A DNA stretch of 64,000 bases from Hysterangium stoloniferum. Lineage: Eukaryota; Basidiomycota; Agaricomycetes; Hysterangiales; Hysterangiaceae. Made by a program: the position numbers and the translations under genes. The stretch lies in assembly GCA_015178975.1 (NCBI GenBank), contig WHVD01000183.1, positions 62,001 through 126,000 on the forward strand, in the 5' to 3' direction. The notes under the pieces were generated by a model. The model worked only from the letters and a program-made list of their open reading frames with translations, did no database searches and was not told where the DNA came from. This document shows, one piece after another, positions 12,386 through 24,349 of the stretch; the stretch's first letter is position 1, and each line of letters begins with the position of its first letter.

Positions 12386-13273
12386 CCAAAATGCTATATC
12401 GACCTAAACAACATGGAGAATTCTCCTGACGCTCTTTGTCCCGACCTGCCTCGCTCATTTTATGTCATTCCAGATATATTTCAGACTTGGATCGTAGCTG
12501 TACTCCGATGTTATATGCCTTCTATTCCAATTGTTTTACACTGGATAACCTTCCTTCGGTGTTTTCATGATGTTTTGAGTTACACATAGAAAGCTCGTGG
12601 GTTCTATTTGATCATGTCAAGGGTTTCCCTATGGCTATGCTATGTTCACGCCAAAGAGTGGCGTGGCACGTGGCAATCAAGCAAAACTTGCCGGTAATAA
12701 CAAACAACTTGATGAATACCAGATATCCTTAAGACCCGCTTCTAGAGTTATTTTTCACAGGCGCCTATTCCGCCATATCCCAGGATACTCTCGGATGGGT
12801 TCTTGGGTCATCGATCCCCAAGGTGTTGATTGGGATCTAAGTAACAGATGTATAAACGAAATCTATTATTATACATTTTCAAGAAAAAGTTTTGCAACTG
12901 AGGTACGTGCCGGATGCTCAATAACCTGGGGTAGGTAAGCTGGTAAGTGGAATAGGTTAATGGAATAAGTCAGTGGGAAAGTCAGTGGCATAGTCAGCAC
13001 CATCACTCCAGAATGTCGACGTCCTGGTCAAGAGGACTACGACTGATGTGATATTCTGATTATCGGTAAATTTCTTTGGAAGACTTTTTTAATTTCATAA
13101 AGCAAAAGTTTGCGAGTGTTTTACTAGTACTAGTAAGTGCCGTTAGAAACGAACCTTACTTGCATTACTTATTCCACACTGAAATCAACTAAATTGGATG
13201 CATTCAACATCAGAGATGGTATCTGTATCCGTTCCACTTATCCCCCTTCTCCCTTCTCGCCTGGTTAACGCTC
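12386..13273. other. Gene-poor stretch
   Basis: The only frame of note is a 98-codon one on plus (12642-12938) with no recognisable motif. Around 12950-13010 short GTCAGTGG/GGAATAG-type direct repeats occur. I see no supported gene. Confidence 0.4.
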
Positions 13274-13960
13274 TCATAGAATCCGTTTTGCGTTCCCCGA
13301 AATTCTGTCTTGGAATGAATATTTTCCCCTCATAATGACCTCGTCACGCTGTCCGCGTTCTCTCTTGCTATTCTCCATCCGGGACATTATAATCAGGACA
13401 GCCGTAGCAACGAAGGACATAGTGATATAACCAAGCTGAATAGCATGGCCTAAAGTATACCATGGGGTGTCTCGAGCGCGATACTAGTCATACGGTTAAA
13501 ATATCCATGCATTCAAGCCGAAGCACATACGACGCTGGACGCCACCGCTCCTTGAAGGTCACCACTGCGGATGATTGAGGGAATGGAATCCAGACTTTTT
13601 TAAAAAAAAACTAAAATGCTCACAAGCCTATCGCCATAGCTAACGTGACGCCTCGTTTATAGCTGTTCGCATACCAGGTCCTGGTATTAAGGAATTATCT
13701 AAACAAGTGGCAATGCAACACCTACGTAGAATTGGCAATAACAGGGTGGGTATATACCAGCTGCAGCCAAATAAATGGCAAAATACGAGAGTGCTGCATT
13801 CCGCGACACGGCAAGGATGAGGTACCCATGCTGAGGCTAGTAAGATTTAGAAATCCTCGATTCCTCAATATCCAACGATGCACGTTAGAATACAAGCAAA
13901 AACGTAGATGGGCACACTGAGCAAATTGGCAGCGGTAGCCTTGAAACGTATTGTATATTG
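13274..13960 (-). pseudogene. Decayed C-terminal half of an MFS anion:cation symporter (allantoate permease type)
   Basis: Reading leftward, translated pieces match the intact permease at 44246-47135. FKATAANLLSVPIYVFACIL corresponds to its KATPANLLTVPVYVLACM. RNRGFLNL corresponds to RNRGYFNLY, but a residue block before it is missing and the frame shifts with a stop. NSYKRGVTLAMAIG and a DLQGAVASS loop follow. The tail, with an ERGQRDEVI motif, corresponds to DRGERDEIIK. The terminal reading frame ends at a TGA (13274-13276). No equivalent of the first six membrane helices is seen next to it. Family assignment is firm; loss of function is inferred from the frame break and missing N-terminus. 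Confidence 0.7.
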
Positions 13961-14159
13961 GGTTAGATACCCGTTAAAAAAGGTATAGCACCTTGGGAAA
14001 TGACCTAGCTAAAATAGCTTCTGCGTATTATACGTAGTCATGCAAACAACGTGCATGATTTATTATGCTAGGAGTGAAAAGGGAGAATGTGTACAGCGGC
14101 CCATCACTGGAACCACTGTTGTCAGCACTACAGCTTGAGGCCAAAGGATAAATTTCTCA

Positions 14160-14453
14160 CTATCCAGCGGCCAGCAGTACTACAGGCGTAATGTTAGTGT
14201 TCAAGTCAGCAATACTCAGGAAGGACTGAACTAGAAACTCATGTTTTCGCATCTCGAAAGCTTTGCCATTCATATAAGATGGAAAGGCACTATTGCACCC
14301 ATCCTTCAATCTCAGGCTATGCACCTCCTCTGTCGCATTCTCCTTATCCACGGCAGCCGAGTCCAACACAACATCCCCAGCCCTCAAAGGATGTATAATC
14401 ATTGCCCTCTTAAGCCCCCTTCTCATACCAACACACTTTCCTGCACAATACAA
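14160..14453 (-). CDS. Possible exon of an unrecognised protein
   Basis: Open frame of about 97 codons preceded by an acceptor-like TTGTATTGTGCAG at about 14450. Translation has mixed, protein-like composition (GKCVGMRRGLKRAMIIHP, ending TPVVLLAAG) but no motif I know. It could be the last exon of the frame at 14477-14840, although no in-frame junction was found. Confidence 0.25.
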   Translation of the reverse strand: MYCAGKCVGMRRGLKRAMIIHPLRAGDVVLDSAAVDKENATEEVHSLRLKDGCNSAFPSYMNGKAFEMRKHEFLVQSFLSIADLNTNITPVVLLAAG

Positions 14454-14476
14454 GGATCATTCAGCCAAAAGGAACA

Positions 14477-14840
14477 TCAATAGCGCATTATGTGGATGGG
14501 AAAGAGGCGTGGAGAAGCGGCGGGCATTATGTAGCGGATGAGGAAGGTTTGTCCTTGTGTAACTGTAGAGTCGCCGTGGGCTGTGGACTGTGGCAGTCCG
14601 CGGCGGGGCAGTATTGGCGAACTAAATACCCTGTGTCCACTCGTAAATAGCGTCGAGCCAGGGTATCCCCACATCTTGAAGAATTCGGCTTCTGGACACG
14701 GATGAAAGTGCTAATGCCTGCCTGGCGCGATGCAGCGAGCTATCAGAGGAGACGTGAGGAAGAGAGTCCAATGCTACTTTGTTAAGTGATATAGGTTTTT
14801 GCGATAAAGGCGCATTGGTGTTCAGTTCTAAAAACGACAC
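14477..14840 (-). CDS. Possible two-exon small protein, unrecognised
   Basis: Exon 1 begins MSFLELNTNAPLSQKPISLN at 14840 and runs to WTQ, followed by a GTATTTAG donor. An acceptor CTGCCACAG about 45 bases on restores the frame and gives a second exon ending LFPIHIMRY with a stop at 14477. The protein would be about 105 residues, with no recognised domain. It sits between the MFS remnant and the NLR gene. Confidence 0.3.
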
Positions 14841-15073
14841 ATGAAAAATGAAATGAGTAAACTGAAGATAACGATAAATACACCATCAGCCAGAAAACAA
14901 GCCCTGAGGATGCAGCGGATGAAATATGGGTCGATAAGTTGCTCTTTCATAACTACTTTAAATCCCCAATTATGGATACGGGTCAGTTTGGTGTCTTCGA
15001 AAAATCGGTGTGACCCTTATCGCGTCACAGGATCACTTTGGCATTCACAATACCCTTTATCACTCGTTCCAAC

Positions 15074-18000
15074 ATGCCGACTCTGTCTCCTTCTAAACTT
15101 ATCATATCTACCCCCGGATTCGGACTGAAAGAGCTTGCGCCTGGAGGCGAATCTCCCACCATCGAGTAAGTGATACATCCCTGATCATATCCGATCACTG
15201 CTGATCTTCTCCATTTCCTTACAGTATTGTTGCCATACACGACCTCGACGGGCATCGGGAGGAGTCCTTCACTGCAGATAATGGTGTCCTTTGGCTTCGC
15301 GATCTCTTGCCAGAGGCGTTAACTTCTGCCAGAATTCTTACCTACGGTTATGATGCGCGCACCTATGGCGAGAATAGACCACAGCAGGCATTGTATGATA
15401 TATCTCTGGATTTCGTAACCAAATTGTCTGCATTCAGATTCTCTACTGGGACGAATGTTTGTGGTTCTATACATTTTTATTTTTTTCTTCTGATAATTGT
15501 CGTAATGCAGGACCGGCCGTTGATATTCATTGCGCACGGCTTCGGCGGAATCATATTGAAAAATGTCAGTACATCTATACAACACTCTTTGTACCGACTC
15601 ACATTTGTTAGGCACTTATCCATGCAAGCTCGACTCATATGAAGCATCTTCATAATCACAAGGCAGTCGAAATATCAACGTATGGTATAATTTTCATGGG
15701 GACTCCCCATCAGGGTGTCAACCCCGCTGAATCGACTCACACACACGTGGATTCCCAATCACTTGAGCCGTTACTGAAGCATTTGCTTTTACATTCGGAG
15801 GCATTGGACCAACAATTGACACAGTACAATTCCATTGGTGCCCGGTTCAAAACCGTATTTTGCTATGAATTGTATGGCACACCAGGACTGATGGGAACTC
15901 AAGTGAGTCCTGTATGTCTTTCCGACATATGGTTTACTTGACTTCTGCCAGCATATCCCAGCCTCATCGGCTAGAGTCCCCGGGACTGTTGACGCTGAAT
16001 CTCTGGCTATTCACAAGACTCATATCGAAATGGTAAAGTTTCCATCGAAGGAGGATGGAGACTACAACAATATATTTTTCCAATTGCAACAAATGTCGGA
16101 TAATGCTCCTTCTCATATTGAAATGAATTGGATGAAGTGCGGTATTTTTCTACCTGGCATGTCAGGACACAGACAGGTTATGGATACAGGTAAATTTGTG
16201 TGGGCTCCTGTGAACAAGTACTAAGTTCAAGAATTGCCAAAAGATATGGTAGATCTTTGTGGAAAGATTTCTGACTGGCTTACTGCTCCTGATCCATCAG
16301 AGAATTACTTTACAGCACAAAGACTTTGTATGAATGGCACAGGGACTTGGTTTACTACTAGTGCTGAATTCAGGCAATGGAAGAATGGTTCTAAGCCTTG
16401 CTTGTGGATTTATGGAAAGAGTGAGTGGATGGTACAAGTGATATATTGACTTATCTGGAATGTACAGTGGGTTCTGGAAAATCAATCTTGTGGTAAGAAT
16501 GCACCAGTTTTTGTACATATTTTATACATTCACTCCAAATAGCTCCACAATCATCATGGATATTGAAAAGTATTGTAATGCAAAGACATTACATGCAGTG
16601 GCATATTTCTTCTTTGATTCTAGAGATGCACAGGAAGGATTCCGTTTCTATCACAAATTGCTTCGGTCAATTATTAAACAATTGCTTGCACAATGTGCTC
16701 GGGTTCCTCAACCAATGTTGCATATATATAACAATGGACACCAGCCACCAAAATATGACTCTCTGCCTGATATGATCAACCATATCTTAGCTGTCTTTGA
16801 TCATGTTTATATCATTCTAGATGCTTTGGATGAATGTGAAGACCATCAGCAGTTGTTAAGGTGGATTCAAAATCTGGTTGGTCAAAATAGTGGAAAAATA
16901 CATCTTCTAGGCTCTACTCGTCCAGAGAAAAATATCACCACAATGTTAGATTCTTTGGATCTCATCTCACAATATGTGGATCTCAATACTGCTTCTCAAA
17001 ATAATGATATACAGTCCTATATCAAAGATAGAGTACTTTATAGTGGTGACTTCTGTGACTTTTCTGAGGATGTCAGAGAGACTATCCTTGAAAGACTTAA
17101 CAGGGGAGCCAATGGAATGTAAGACTCTTTGAAATATATGTGCAATGTATTTTTTTATTCTTTCTTTCTCTATATTTAGGTTTCAGTGGGTTGCATTGCA
17201 ACTTCACGACCTGCAGGCATGTGGTAGTGAATATGAGATAGAGGAGCAGCTTGACTGTCTCCCAGCAAGCCTCTACAAGACATATACACAAGTCATTGAG
17301 AGAATCTCAAAAAACCGTCAAATTGTTGCTATAAAGTTTCTCCGATGGCTTGCATTTTCATTTCACCCTTTAAAACCAAAGGAGTTAGGGGAAATTCCTG
17401 GGATTAATTCAGAGTTTGAAGTTGGTGGAACAAAGTCCCCTTTCAATCCTAAAGCAGTGTATCATAACCCAAAGGACATTCTTCGGGCCTGCTCAAGCTT
17501 TGTTGTATATACATGTAATGAAGGTAAGTAAGAACATATCTTTACATGAAGATGTGTAACATACCTTGACAGATCACATTAAACTTGCCCATTTCTCTGT
17601 AAAAGAATATCTTATGTTAAATCTTAGTGCTGGAGGGCCACCTTCAGACTTTCATTTGGAAGAGAAACTATCACATGTGCACATAGCACAAATGTGTTTG
17701 ATCTACTTGCTTCAGTTTCAAGAGCAATATTATGGCTCTACAAATAAAGTGTTGGGTATTGAGGACACTCATCACTTATTTAGGTATTGTGCCCTTCAAT
17801 GGATTTCACATTATCAGGATACTGGAGGTGATATGTCTCATAGGATGCTAAAACTGCTGAGGACACTGTTTTTGGAACAAAGCCAACAGTTTAATATATG
17901 GCGAACCAAGAGCTGGTATGGCATGCTTCCCATGGGAGATATTAGGACACAGGATTTGCCATTGCTAGTAGCAATAAAATATGATCTGCTCTCTGTAGTA

Positions 18001-21000
18001 AAGCTGTTATTGGAAGGGTGTGTAGATATCAATGCACAGAGAGATAGTCATTCCAGCACAGCACTAATTATTGCCTGTAAGGAAGGAAGTATTGAGATAG
18101 TCCAGCTACTCCTTGAAAAGGGTGCAAATATTAATGGACAGGCACCTGGTCTTGGTGGCACAGCACTGATTGCAGCATGTTGGAGGGGAAGGATAGACAT
18201 GGTCCAGCTCCTGGTTGAAAAGGGTGCAGATATCAATGCACACACAGATGACAATCATGACACAGCACTGATAACTGCATGCCGGGAAGGAAGCAGCAAC
18301 ATAGTCCAGTTTCTCCTTGAAAGGGGTGCAGATATCAATGCACAGACAGGTGGCAATTTTGACACAGCAATGATTGCTGCATGCTGGGAAGGAAGAATTG
18401 ACATAATCCAGCTGCTCCTTGAAAGGGGTGCAGATATCAATGCAGGTGGCAATTATGGCACAGCACTGATTACTGCATGCTGGGGAAGAAGGATTGACTT
18501 GGTCCAGCTCCTCCTTGAAAAGGGTGGAGATGTCAATGGACAGGCAGGTGTCAATTTTACCACACCACTGATTGCTACATGTCAACAAGGAATAATTGAC
18601 ATAGTCCAACTGCTCCTTAAAAAGGGTGGAAATATCAATGCAAAGGCAGCTGGCAATCTTGGTACAGCACTGATTGCTGCCTGCTGGGAAGCAAGGATTG
18701 ACATGGTCCAGCTGCTCCTCGACAGGGGTGCAGATATCAATGCACAGGCAGGTGGCAATTATAGCACAGCATTGATTGCTGTATGCCGGAGAGGAAGCAT
18801 AGACATGGTCCAGCTACTCCTTGACAGAGGTGCAGATATCAATGCAAAGGCAGGTGGTAATTTTGGCACAGCACTGATTGCTGCATGCTGGAAAGGAAAG
18901 GTGGATGTGGTCCAGCTCCTCCTTGAAAAAGGTGCAGACATCAATGCACATGCAGGTGTCAATTTTGGCTCAGCACTGATTGCTGCATGCCGGAAAGGAA
19001 GCACTAATGTGGTCCAGCTGCTCCTTGACAGGGGTGCAGATATCAATGCACAGGTAGGTGTTAACTATGGCACAGCACTATTTGCTGCATGCTGGGAAGG
19101 AAGTATCAACATGGTCCACCTCCTTCTTACCAGGGGTGCAGATATAAATGCACAGGCTGGTGTGAATTATGGCACAGTACTCATTGCTGCATGCTGGGAA
19201 GGAAAGATTGAAATGGTCCAACTTCTCATTGAACAGGGTGGAGATATCAATGCAGAAGCAGGTGGTAATTATGGCACAGGACTGATTGCTGCATGCTGGG
19301 CAGGAAAAACTGATGTGGTCCAGCTCCTTCTTGAAAATGGTGCAAATGTTGATGCACAGGCAGGTGGTAATTATGGCACAGCACTGATTGCTGCATGTCA
19401 GCAAGGAAGAAAGGGGATAGTCAAGCTACTCCTTAAAAATGGTGCAGATATCAATGCACATGCAGATGGGAATTATGGCACAGCACTGATTGCTGCATGC
19501 CATGAGGGAAGCATTGACATGGTCCAGCTGCTCCTTGGAAGCAGGGCAGATATCAATGCACAGATAGGTGGTAATTATGGTACAGCACTGATTGCTGCAT
19601 GCCAAAGAGAAAGCATAGACATGGTGGGGCTGCTTCTTGATACAGGTGCAGATATCAATGCACATGCAGATGGGAATTATGGCACAGCACTGATTGCTGC
19701 ATGTCATGAGGGAAGCATTGACATGGTCCAGCTACTTCTTAAAAGGGGGGCAGATATCAATGCACAGATAGGTGGCAATTATGGCACAGCATTGATTGCT
19801 GCATGCTGGAAAGGAAGTATTGACATGGTCCAGCTCCTTCTTGAAAGGGGTGCAGATATCAATACACAGGCAGGTGTCAATTTTGGCACAGCACTAATTG
19901 CCACATGCCGGAAAGGAAGGATTGACATGGTCCAGCTTCTGCTTGAACAGCATGCAGATATTAATGTACATGCAGGTGGCAATTATGGCACAGCCCTGAT
20001 TGCTGCATGCCGTGAAGGAAGCATTGACATGGTCCAACTGCTCCTTGAAAAGGGTGCAGATATCAATGCACATGCAGGTGGCAATTATGGCACAGCACTA
20101 ATTGCTGCATGCCATGAAGGAAGCATTGACATGGTTCAGCTGCTCCTTAAAAGGGGGGCAGATATCAATGCACAGATAGGTGGCAATTTTGGCACAGCAC
20201 TGATTGCTGCATGCCAAAGAGAAAGCATAGACATGGTGCAGCTGCTCCTTGACACAAATGCAGATGTCAATGCACAGGCAGGTGGTAATTATGGCACAGC
20301 ACTAATTGCTGCATGTAAGAAAGGAAGCATCCACATAGTCCACCTGCTCCTTGAAAGGGGTTCATATATCAATGCACAAGTGGGTGGCAATTATGGCACA
20401 GCACTGATTGCTGCATGTTCAGAAGAAAGCATCACCATGGTCCAGCTTCTCCTTGAAAGGGGTGCAGATATCAATGCACAGGCATGTGGCAATTTTGGCA
20501 CAGCACTGATTGTTGCATGTAGGAAAGGAAGTACCCATGTGGTCCAGCTGCTCCTTGAAAGGGGTGCATATATCAATGCACAGGCAGGTGGCAATTATGG
20601 CACAGCACTATTTGCTGCATGCTGGGAAGGAAGAGTGGACATGGTCCAGCTCCTCCTTGAAAATGGTGGAGATGCCAATGCACAAGCAGGTGGCAGCTTT
20701 GGCACTGCACTGATTGCTGCATGCTGGAAAGGACAGATCAACATGGTCCAGCTGCTCCTTGAAAAGGGTGGAAATATCAATGCACAGGCAGTTGGTAATC
20801 TTGGCACAGCACTGATTGCTGCATGCTGTAAATTAAGCATCCACATGGTCCAGCTGCTCCTTGAAAATAATGCAGATATTAATGCACAGGCAGGTGGCAA
20901 TTTTGGCACAGCACTGATTGCTGCATGCTGGAAAGGAAGCATCATCATTGTCCAGCTGCTTCTTGACAAGGGTGCAGATATCAATGCACAACCAGGTGGC

Positions 21001-21345
21001 AATTATGGAACAGCATTGATTGCTGCAAGCATGGAAGGAAGCATTGATGTGGTTCAGCTGCTTCTTGAAAGGGGTGGAGATATCAATGCACAGGTAGGTG
21101 GCAATTATGGCACAGCACTAATTGCTGCATGCTGGCAAGGAAGAATTGACATTGTCCAGCTGCTCCTTGAAAGGGGTGCAGATATCAATGCACAAGTAGG
21201 TGGTGAATATGGCACAGCACTAATTGCTGCATATAGGAAAGGAATGGTTAACATAGTCCGGCTGCTCCTTGAAAAGGATGCAGATATGAATATCACTATT
21301 ACTCCTGGGGAAACCATAACTGCTCTTCTAGAAGCAATACACTAA
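15074..21345 (+). CDS. NLR-like receptor: SesB/DUF676-like hydrolase + NACHT + about 33 ankyrin repeats
   Basis: STAND-class protein of the fungal NLR type, known in related proteins for self/non-self or symbiont recognition. Ten exons fit in phase: 15074-15165, 15225-15456, 15511-15564, 15612-15902, 15952-16189, 16226-16420, 16468-16492, 16543-17118, 17180-17523 and 17573-21345. This gives about 1,939 residues. Residues 1-300: alpha/beta hydrolase of the SesB kind (IVAIHDLDGHREESFT, LRDLLPEA, ARILTYGYDA, IIFMGTPHQG). The nucleophile elbow reads AHGFGG (116-121), with Gly where Ser is expected. NACHT: Walker A GKMGSGKS (366-373, built across two introns), Walker B YIILDALDE (465-473), and the closing GANGMFQWVALQL motif. 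From about residue 811: near-identical 34-residue ankyrin repeats (TALIAAC..VQLLLE.GADIN). CpG content drops sharply near 16180. Nothing suggests a broken frame. Confidence 0.9.
17956..21315 (+). repeat. Tandem array of about 33 102-bp ankyrin-coding repeats
   Basis: All units lie in the last exon of the NLR gene and keep frame. Almost every unit is exactly 34 codons; the fifth is two codons shorter. Units share TALIAAC, MVQLLLE and GADINAQ at protein level and long identical runs at DNA level. Variation concentrates right after TALIAAC and after LLLE, the surface-exposed turn and helix positions of ankyrin repeats. A distinctive pair of units recurs six units (612 bp) apart, at about 19480-19683 and 20092-20295, indicating block duplication. 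Confidence 0.9.
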
Positions 21346-22335
21346 GATAATATTGTGATAGTTCAATTATTTCAATTTTGGTTGATGCCAGTTCACAACA
21401 GGTCATTATAGTTTCCTAAAATGATTATCTTGGTAGCCTGGCCTACTATTGTTTCTAGTTCATTCCAGACTAGTTGAAGCCTTCTTCCATTTTTAGAACC
21501 TTCAAAACAGTTTTATATGATGTATCTATTTATTTTGCAATGATGACTATGTAGCTTAACCATATGGGAGGCTGGAATGCCAAGAGTTGGAGTGTTAAGA
21601 GTTTTGGCTGGCTGATGATGTCTTGAAGAGGATTAAGTGAAAGAGTAGGGGAACTTAAGTTGATATTCAAATCAAAGAACTATAGCATACAAGATGAGAG
21701 TTACATACATACATATATACTAAAAACAAGATGGGTGATTGGTAGGCCAAACACAGAGGTAAGAAGACAAATGGGTCAAAGGAAGCAAGTGACAGAATGG
21801 AGGGATGATAGGGACTAAATACAAAGTAATAGTAGAATACAAAAAGGGTTTGAGGTGGCAAATGGTGTGCACATGTAGAGTGAATGATGGGAAAGTGTCA
21901 AGATGGGAGTGGAATGGAATGATTAAAAGGGCAACCTATATTAAACCAAGTGTTGGGGTGCTGGGGGCAGTGATGCCATAACCAGGGGTACCAATATTGG
22001 GATGGTGGAGGGTTGCCAGAGTGAAAAAAAGCTACAGGAGGCTGAAAAGGTGAGGATCCTAACAGTATACTTGTGGGTGCATTGAGCACTAATAGATAAG
22101 AGACTTTCACCCCCTAACCTTGATGTGTGTTAAGGTCTAGGGTTCAAAGCTAAAGGTGACAGGATTATGGGGGCCCACAGGATTAGTAATGTACTCAAAT
22201 GGGAGGTTTGGTTCTACAAGTCAAGTGGAACTTGGCTTCAATGTATGTATGTATTGCACCCTTGCACAGACTGTCAGGTTGCTCCAGTATTTCAAAACAA
22301 GCAAGTAGTATGCAACAGAAACTAAAGTTGACACT
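21346..22335. other. Downstream flank of the NLR gene with repeat-derived sequence
   Basis: No gene was seen. Position 21660-22064 holds a reversed copy of dispersed repeat E. A possible further LTR start (TGTTAAGG) lies at 22138, but its other end was not found. Confidence 0.5.
21660..22064 (-). repeat. Dispersed repeat E, reversed copy
   Basis: Read on the minus strand from 22064 it starts TGTTAGGATCCTCAC and matches the plus-strand copy at 25108 over about 250 bases (CACTCTGGC.ACCCTCC, CATTTGCCA, TTCCCATCAT). Left end is approximate and no target-site duplication was found. Confidence 0.55.
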
Positions 22336-22692
22336 TGTTAAGTGCTGTGTCAGGAACTTATTCTGGAACTATTGGAAAGTCACTGGGAAGTCAGGAACTA
22401 TCAGATAGGGTTAGGATGTTGGCTTCAGCTTATGTGCTGCACCTCTACACAAATGCTCAAAAGTCCTTAATTTCAAAGGTGAGACTTACGATGGAAGGTA
22501 CAGATATTCAGAGTTCCGAAGAGTTCCGAATATCGAGCGTACAGAAAGATGGAAGAGGGAATAAGAAACTAAGTCAATATCAGATCTAAAGTAAAGTACA
22601 AATTTGCGGAAACTAATATAAGTCTTCTTGTTATTGTACTACAAACTAAGACCACAATAAGATGGAAATGGAAGTATTCTGAAATGGGAATA

Positions 22693-24217
22693 TGTTAGGG
22701 TATGTACATGGCAGGTCTCCGGAGAAACCCGCGGAATATCCAGTAGGACTTGGCTTCAGCTTATAGGCTGCGCCCTCGCTAGATTGTGTTGTCCAATTTC
22801 AGACAGGCAGACGGGAATCCCAGGGAGTCCAGGTGGGGGGTCATGGGTCGAGGGGTCGTAGGTCGGAGGTCATGGGTCGTGAGTCGAGATAGGTAAGAGA
22901 GATAGATGTGCTGGAGCCTGTGGGCTCCGACTAGTGTGAGTGGTGTAATTCAAGTAGGAGTTTAGAGTGGAAAATGTATTAGATTACTGGGGAATCTAAG
23001 CCAATTTTCTGACTGGATTGTATGTACAACATCTGCCAGTTTAAATAGACCGTGGAGTGAATGACATACCAAATCCAGTAATGATGAAATGAAACTAACA
23101 AAACATAAAACAGGAATAGTAAACACTAAGTTTGGTGTTAGGAACGGGATGGAATGGAGCAGAGTGTTAAGAACTGAAAACTGACTAATGTCGGTGGCTG
23201 ACAGGGACCGATCGGAAGGACTTGGCTTCAGCTTATGTGCTGCGCCCTTGCAAATATCTGTAGGGTGTCCTTAGATTTTGGGCGGGCGAAGACTAATCCT
23301 AAAGAGCTCCTTTCGGCGAGATACCAATTGGAACCGAAGGACAAGTCGAACGTCGGGCCAAGGCGAGCGCACGTGAAGGTGGATGGGGGGGTTCTTAGTA
23401 TGGGACTGTTACAGACGTATGAGGGTATTCTGAGTCGATATTCTGATTGCCTAGTAACTACAACTACAGCGGGTTCATATACAAGTAACAGGCGTCTAGA
23501 AAATACTAATGGGGAGAAGGGTGGAAAATGGCATTAACAATAAGCTTGGCTAGGAACGGGAAGTTTATGATTAGTTCGGAGGCCGATGATAACCGAGAGC
23601 GGGATTATGATAAAAGGAAATAGTTCAAGGACTACAAATATAGATAGACATATGTGAAACATAAGATTGAACGGATCAACATAATAAAAGGGACGTATCA
23701 AAAGTTTGACCAGACAATACGAGTTATTTTGACGTGGGCGTAAACAGAGTTTGATCTTCGCGAAAACATACATCAGCTTCGGGGCTGATGGTTTCCGAGA
23801 TGGTGACTTGAAACGTTGATAAGTGGCGATAACCTTGGGACCAATAGGGTTGCGACACGGTCGTAACACAGAGTCCGAATAGTGACAAATCATAAACCAT
23901 AATGGGAAATGGAGCAGGAGCGGAGTCCAAATTGTGATAGGTCATTTGACTAAAACGGGAATGGGGCTCTGTTAGAGGGATGACGGGTTTTACAAGCGGG
24001 GTCCAGTGACTGACATGCGGGATGAGGTCGGACATAGACAGGGGCGGAGTCCGGTAGGTTTTCCGGTGACTGAAACACAATGTAATGAAGATGAACGTGG
24101 ACAAGTCTGACATACAGAGTCCAGGTGGGAATTCTGGTAAACTGATAATGGGTGCGTATAGGGCGTGGGTACATATAAGTTAGTGCCTGGAGTCCAGCGG
24201 GAATTCCAGTTGTAACA
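22693..24217 (+). mobile_element. Solo LTR-B copy 1, interrupted by LTR-A
   Basis: TGTTAGGG...TTGTAACA with target-site duplication GAATA (22688-22692, 24218-24222). Net length is about 816 bp. Carries the family core GGACTTGGCTTCAGCTTATA. LTR-A sits at 23165-23868. Confidence 0.9.
23165..23868 (+). mobile_element. Solo LTR-A copy 1
   Basis: 704 bp, TGTTAAGAACTG...GGTCGTAACA, flanked by CAGAG (23160-23164, 23869-23873). Inserted within LTR-B copy 1. CpG-rich, so probably young. Confidence 0.9.
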
Positions 24218-24349
24218 GAATACAACAAGACAAATTGGGAAGACAATATTCTGAAACGGGAATATAATAAACAAATGAGTGAATACTTGTCAACAGACAA
24301 ATTACCAAATGTGGAACAAGGGAAGAGTGTGGAAGATACAGTAACTATG

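Noticed and set aside
12642-12938. 98-codon frame as a gene
   Set aside because: No motif, no splice partners, composition like surrounding non-coding DNA.
17956-21315. Regularly spaced repeats resembling a CRISPR array
   Set aside because: Units are contiguous, in frame, and code for ankyrin repeats; there are no distinct spacers and the genome is eukaryotic.
18048-21317. Long minus-strand frames opposite the ankyrin exon
   Set aside because: They mirror the 102-bp period of the ankyrin units and have no gene-like composition; they are shadows of the plus-strand repeats.
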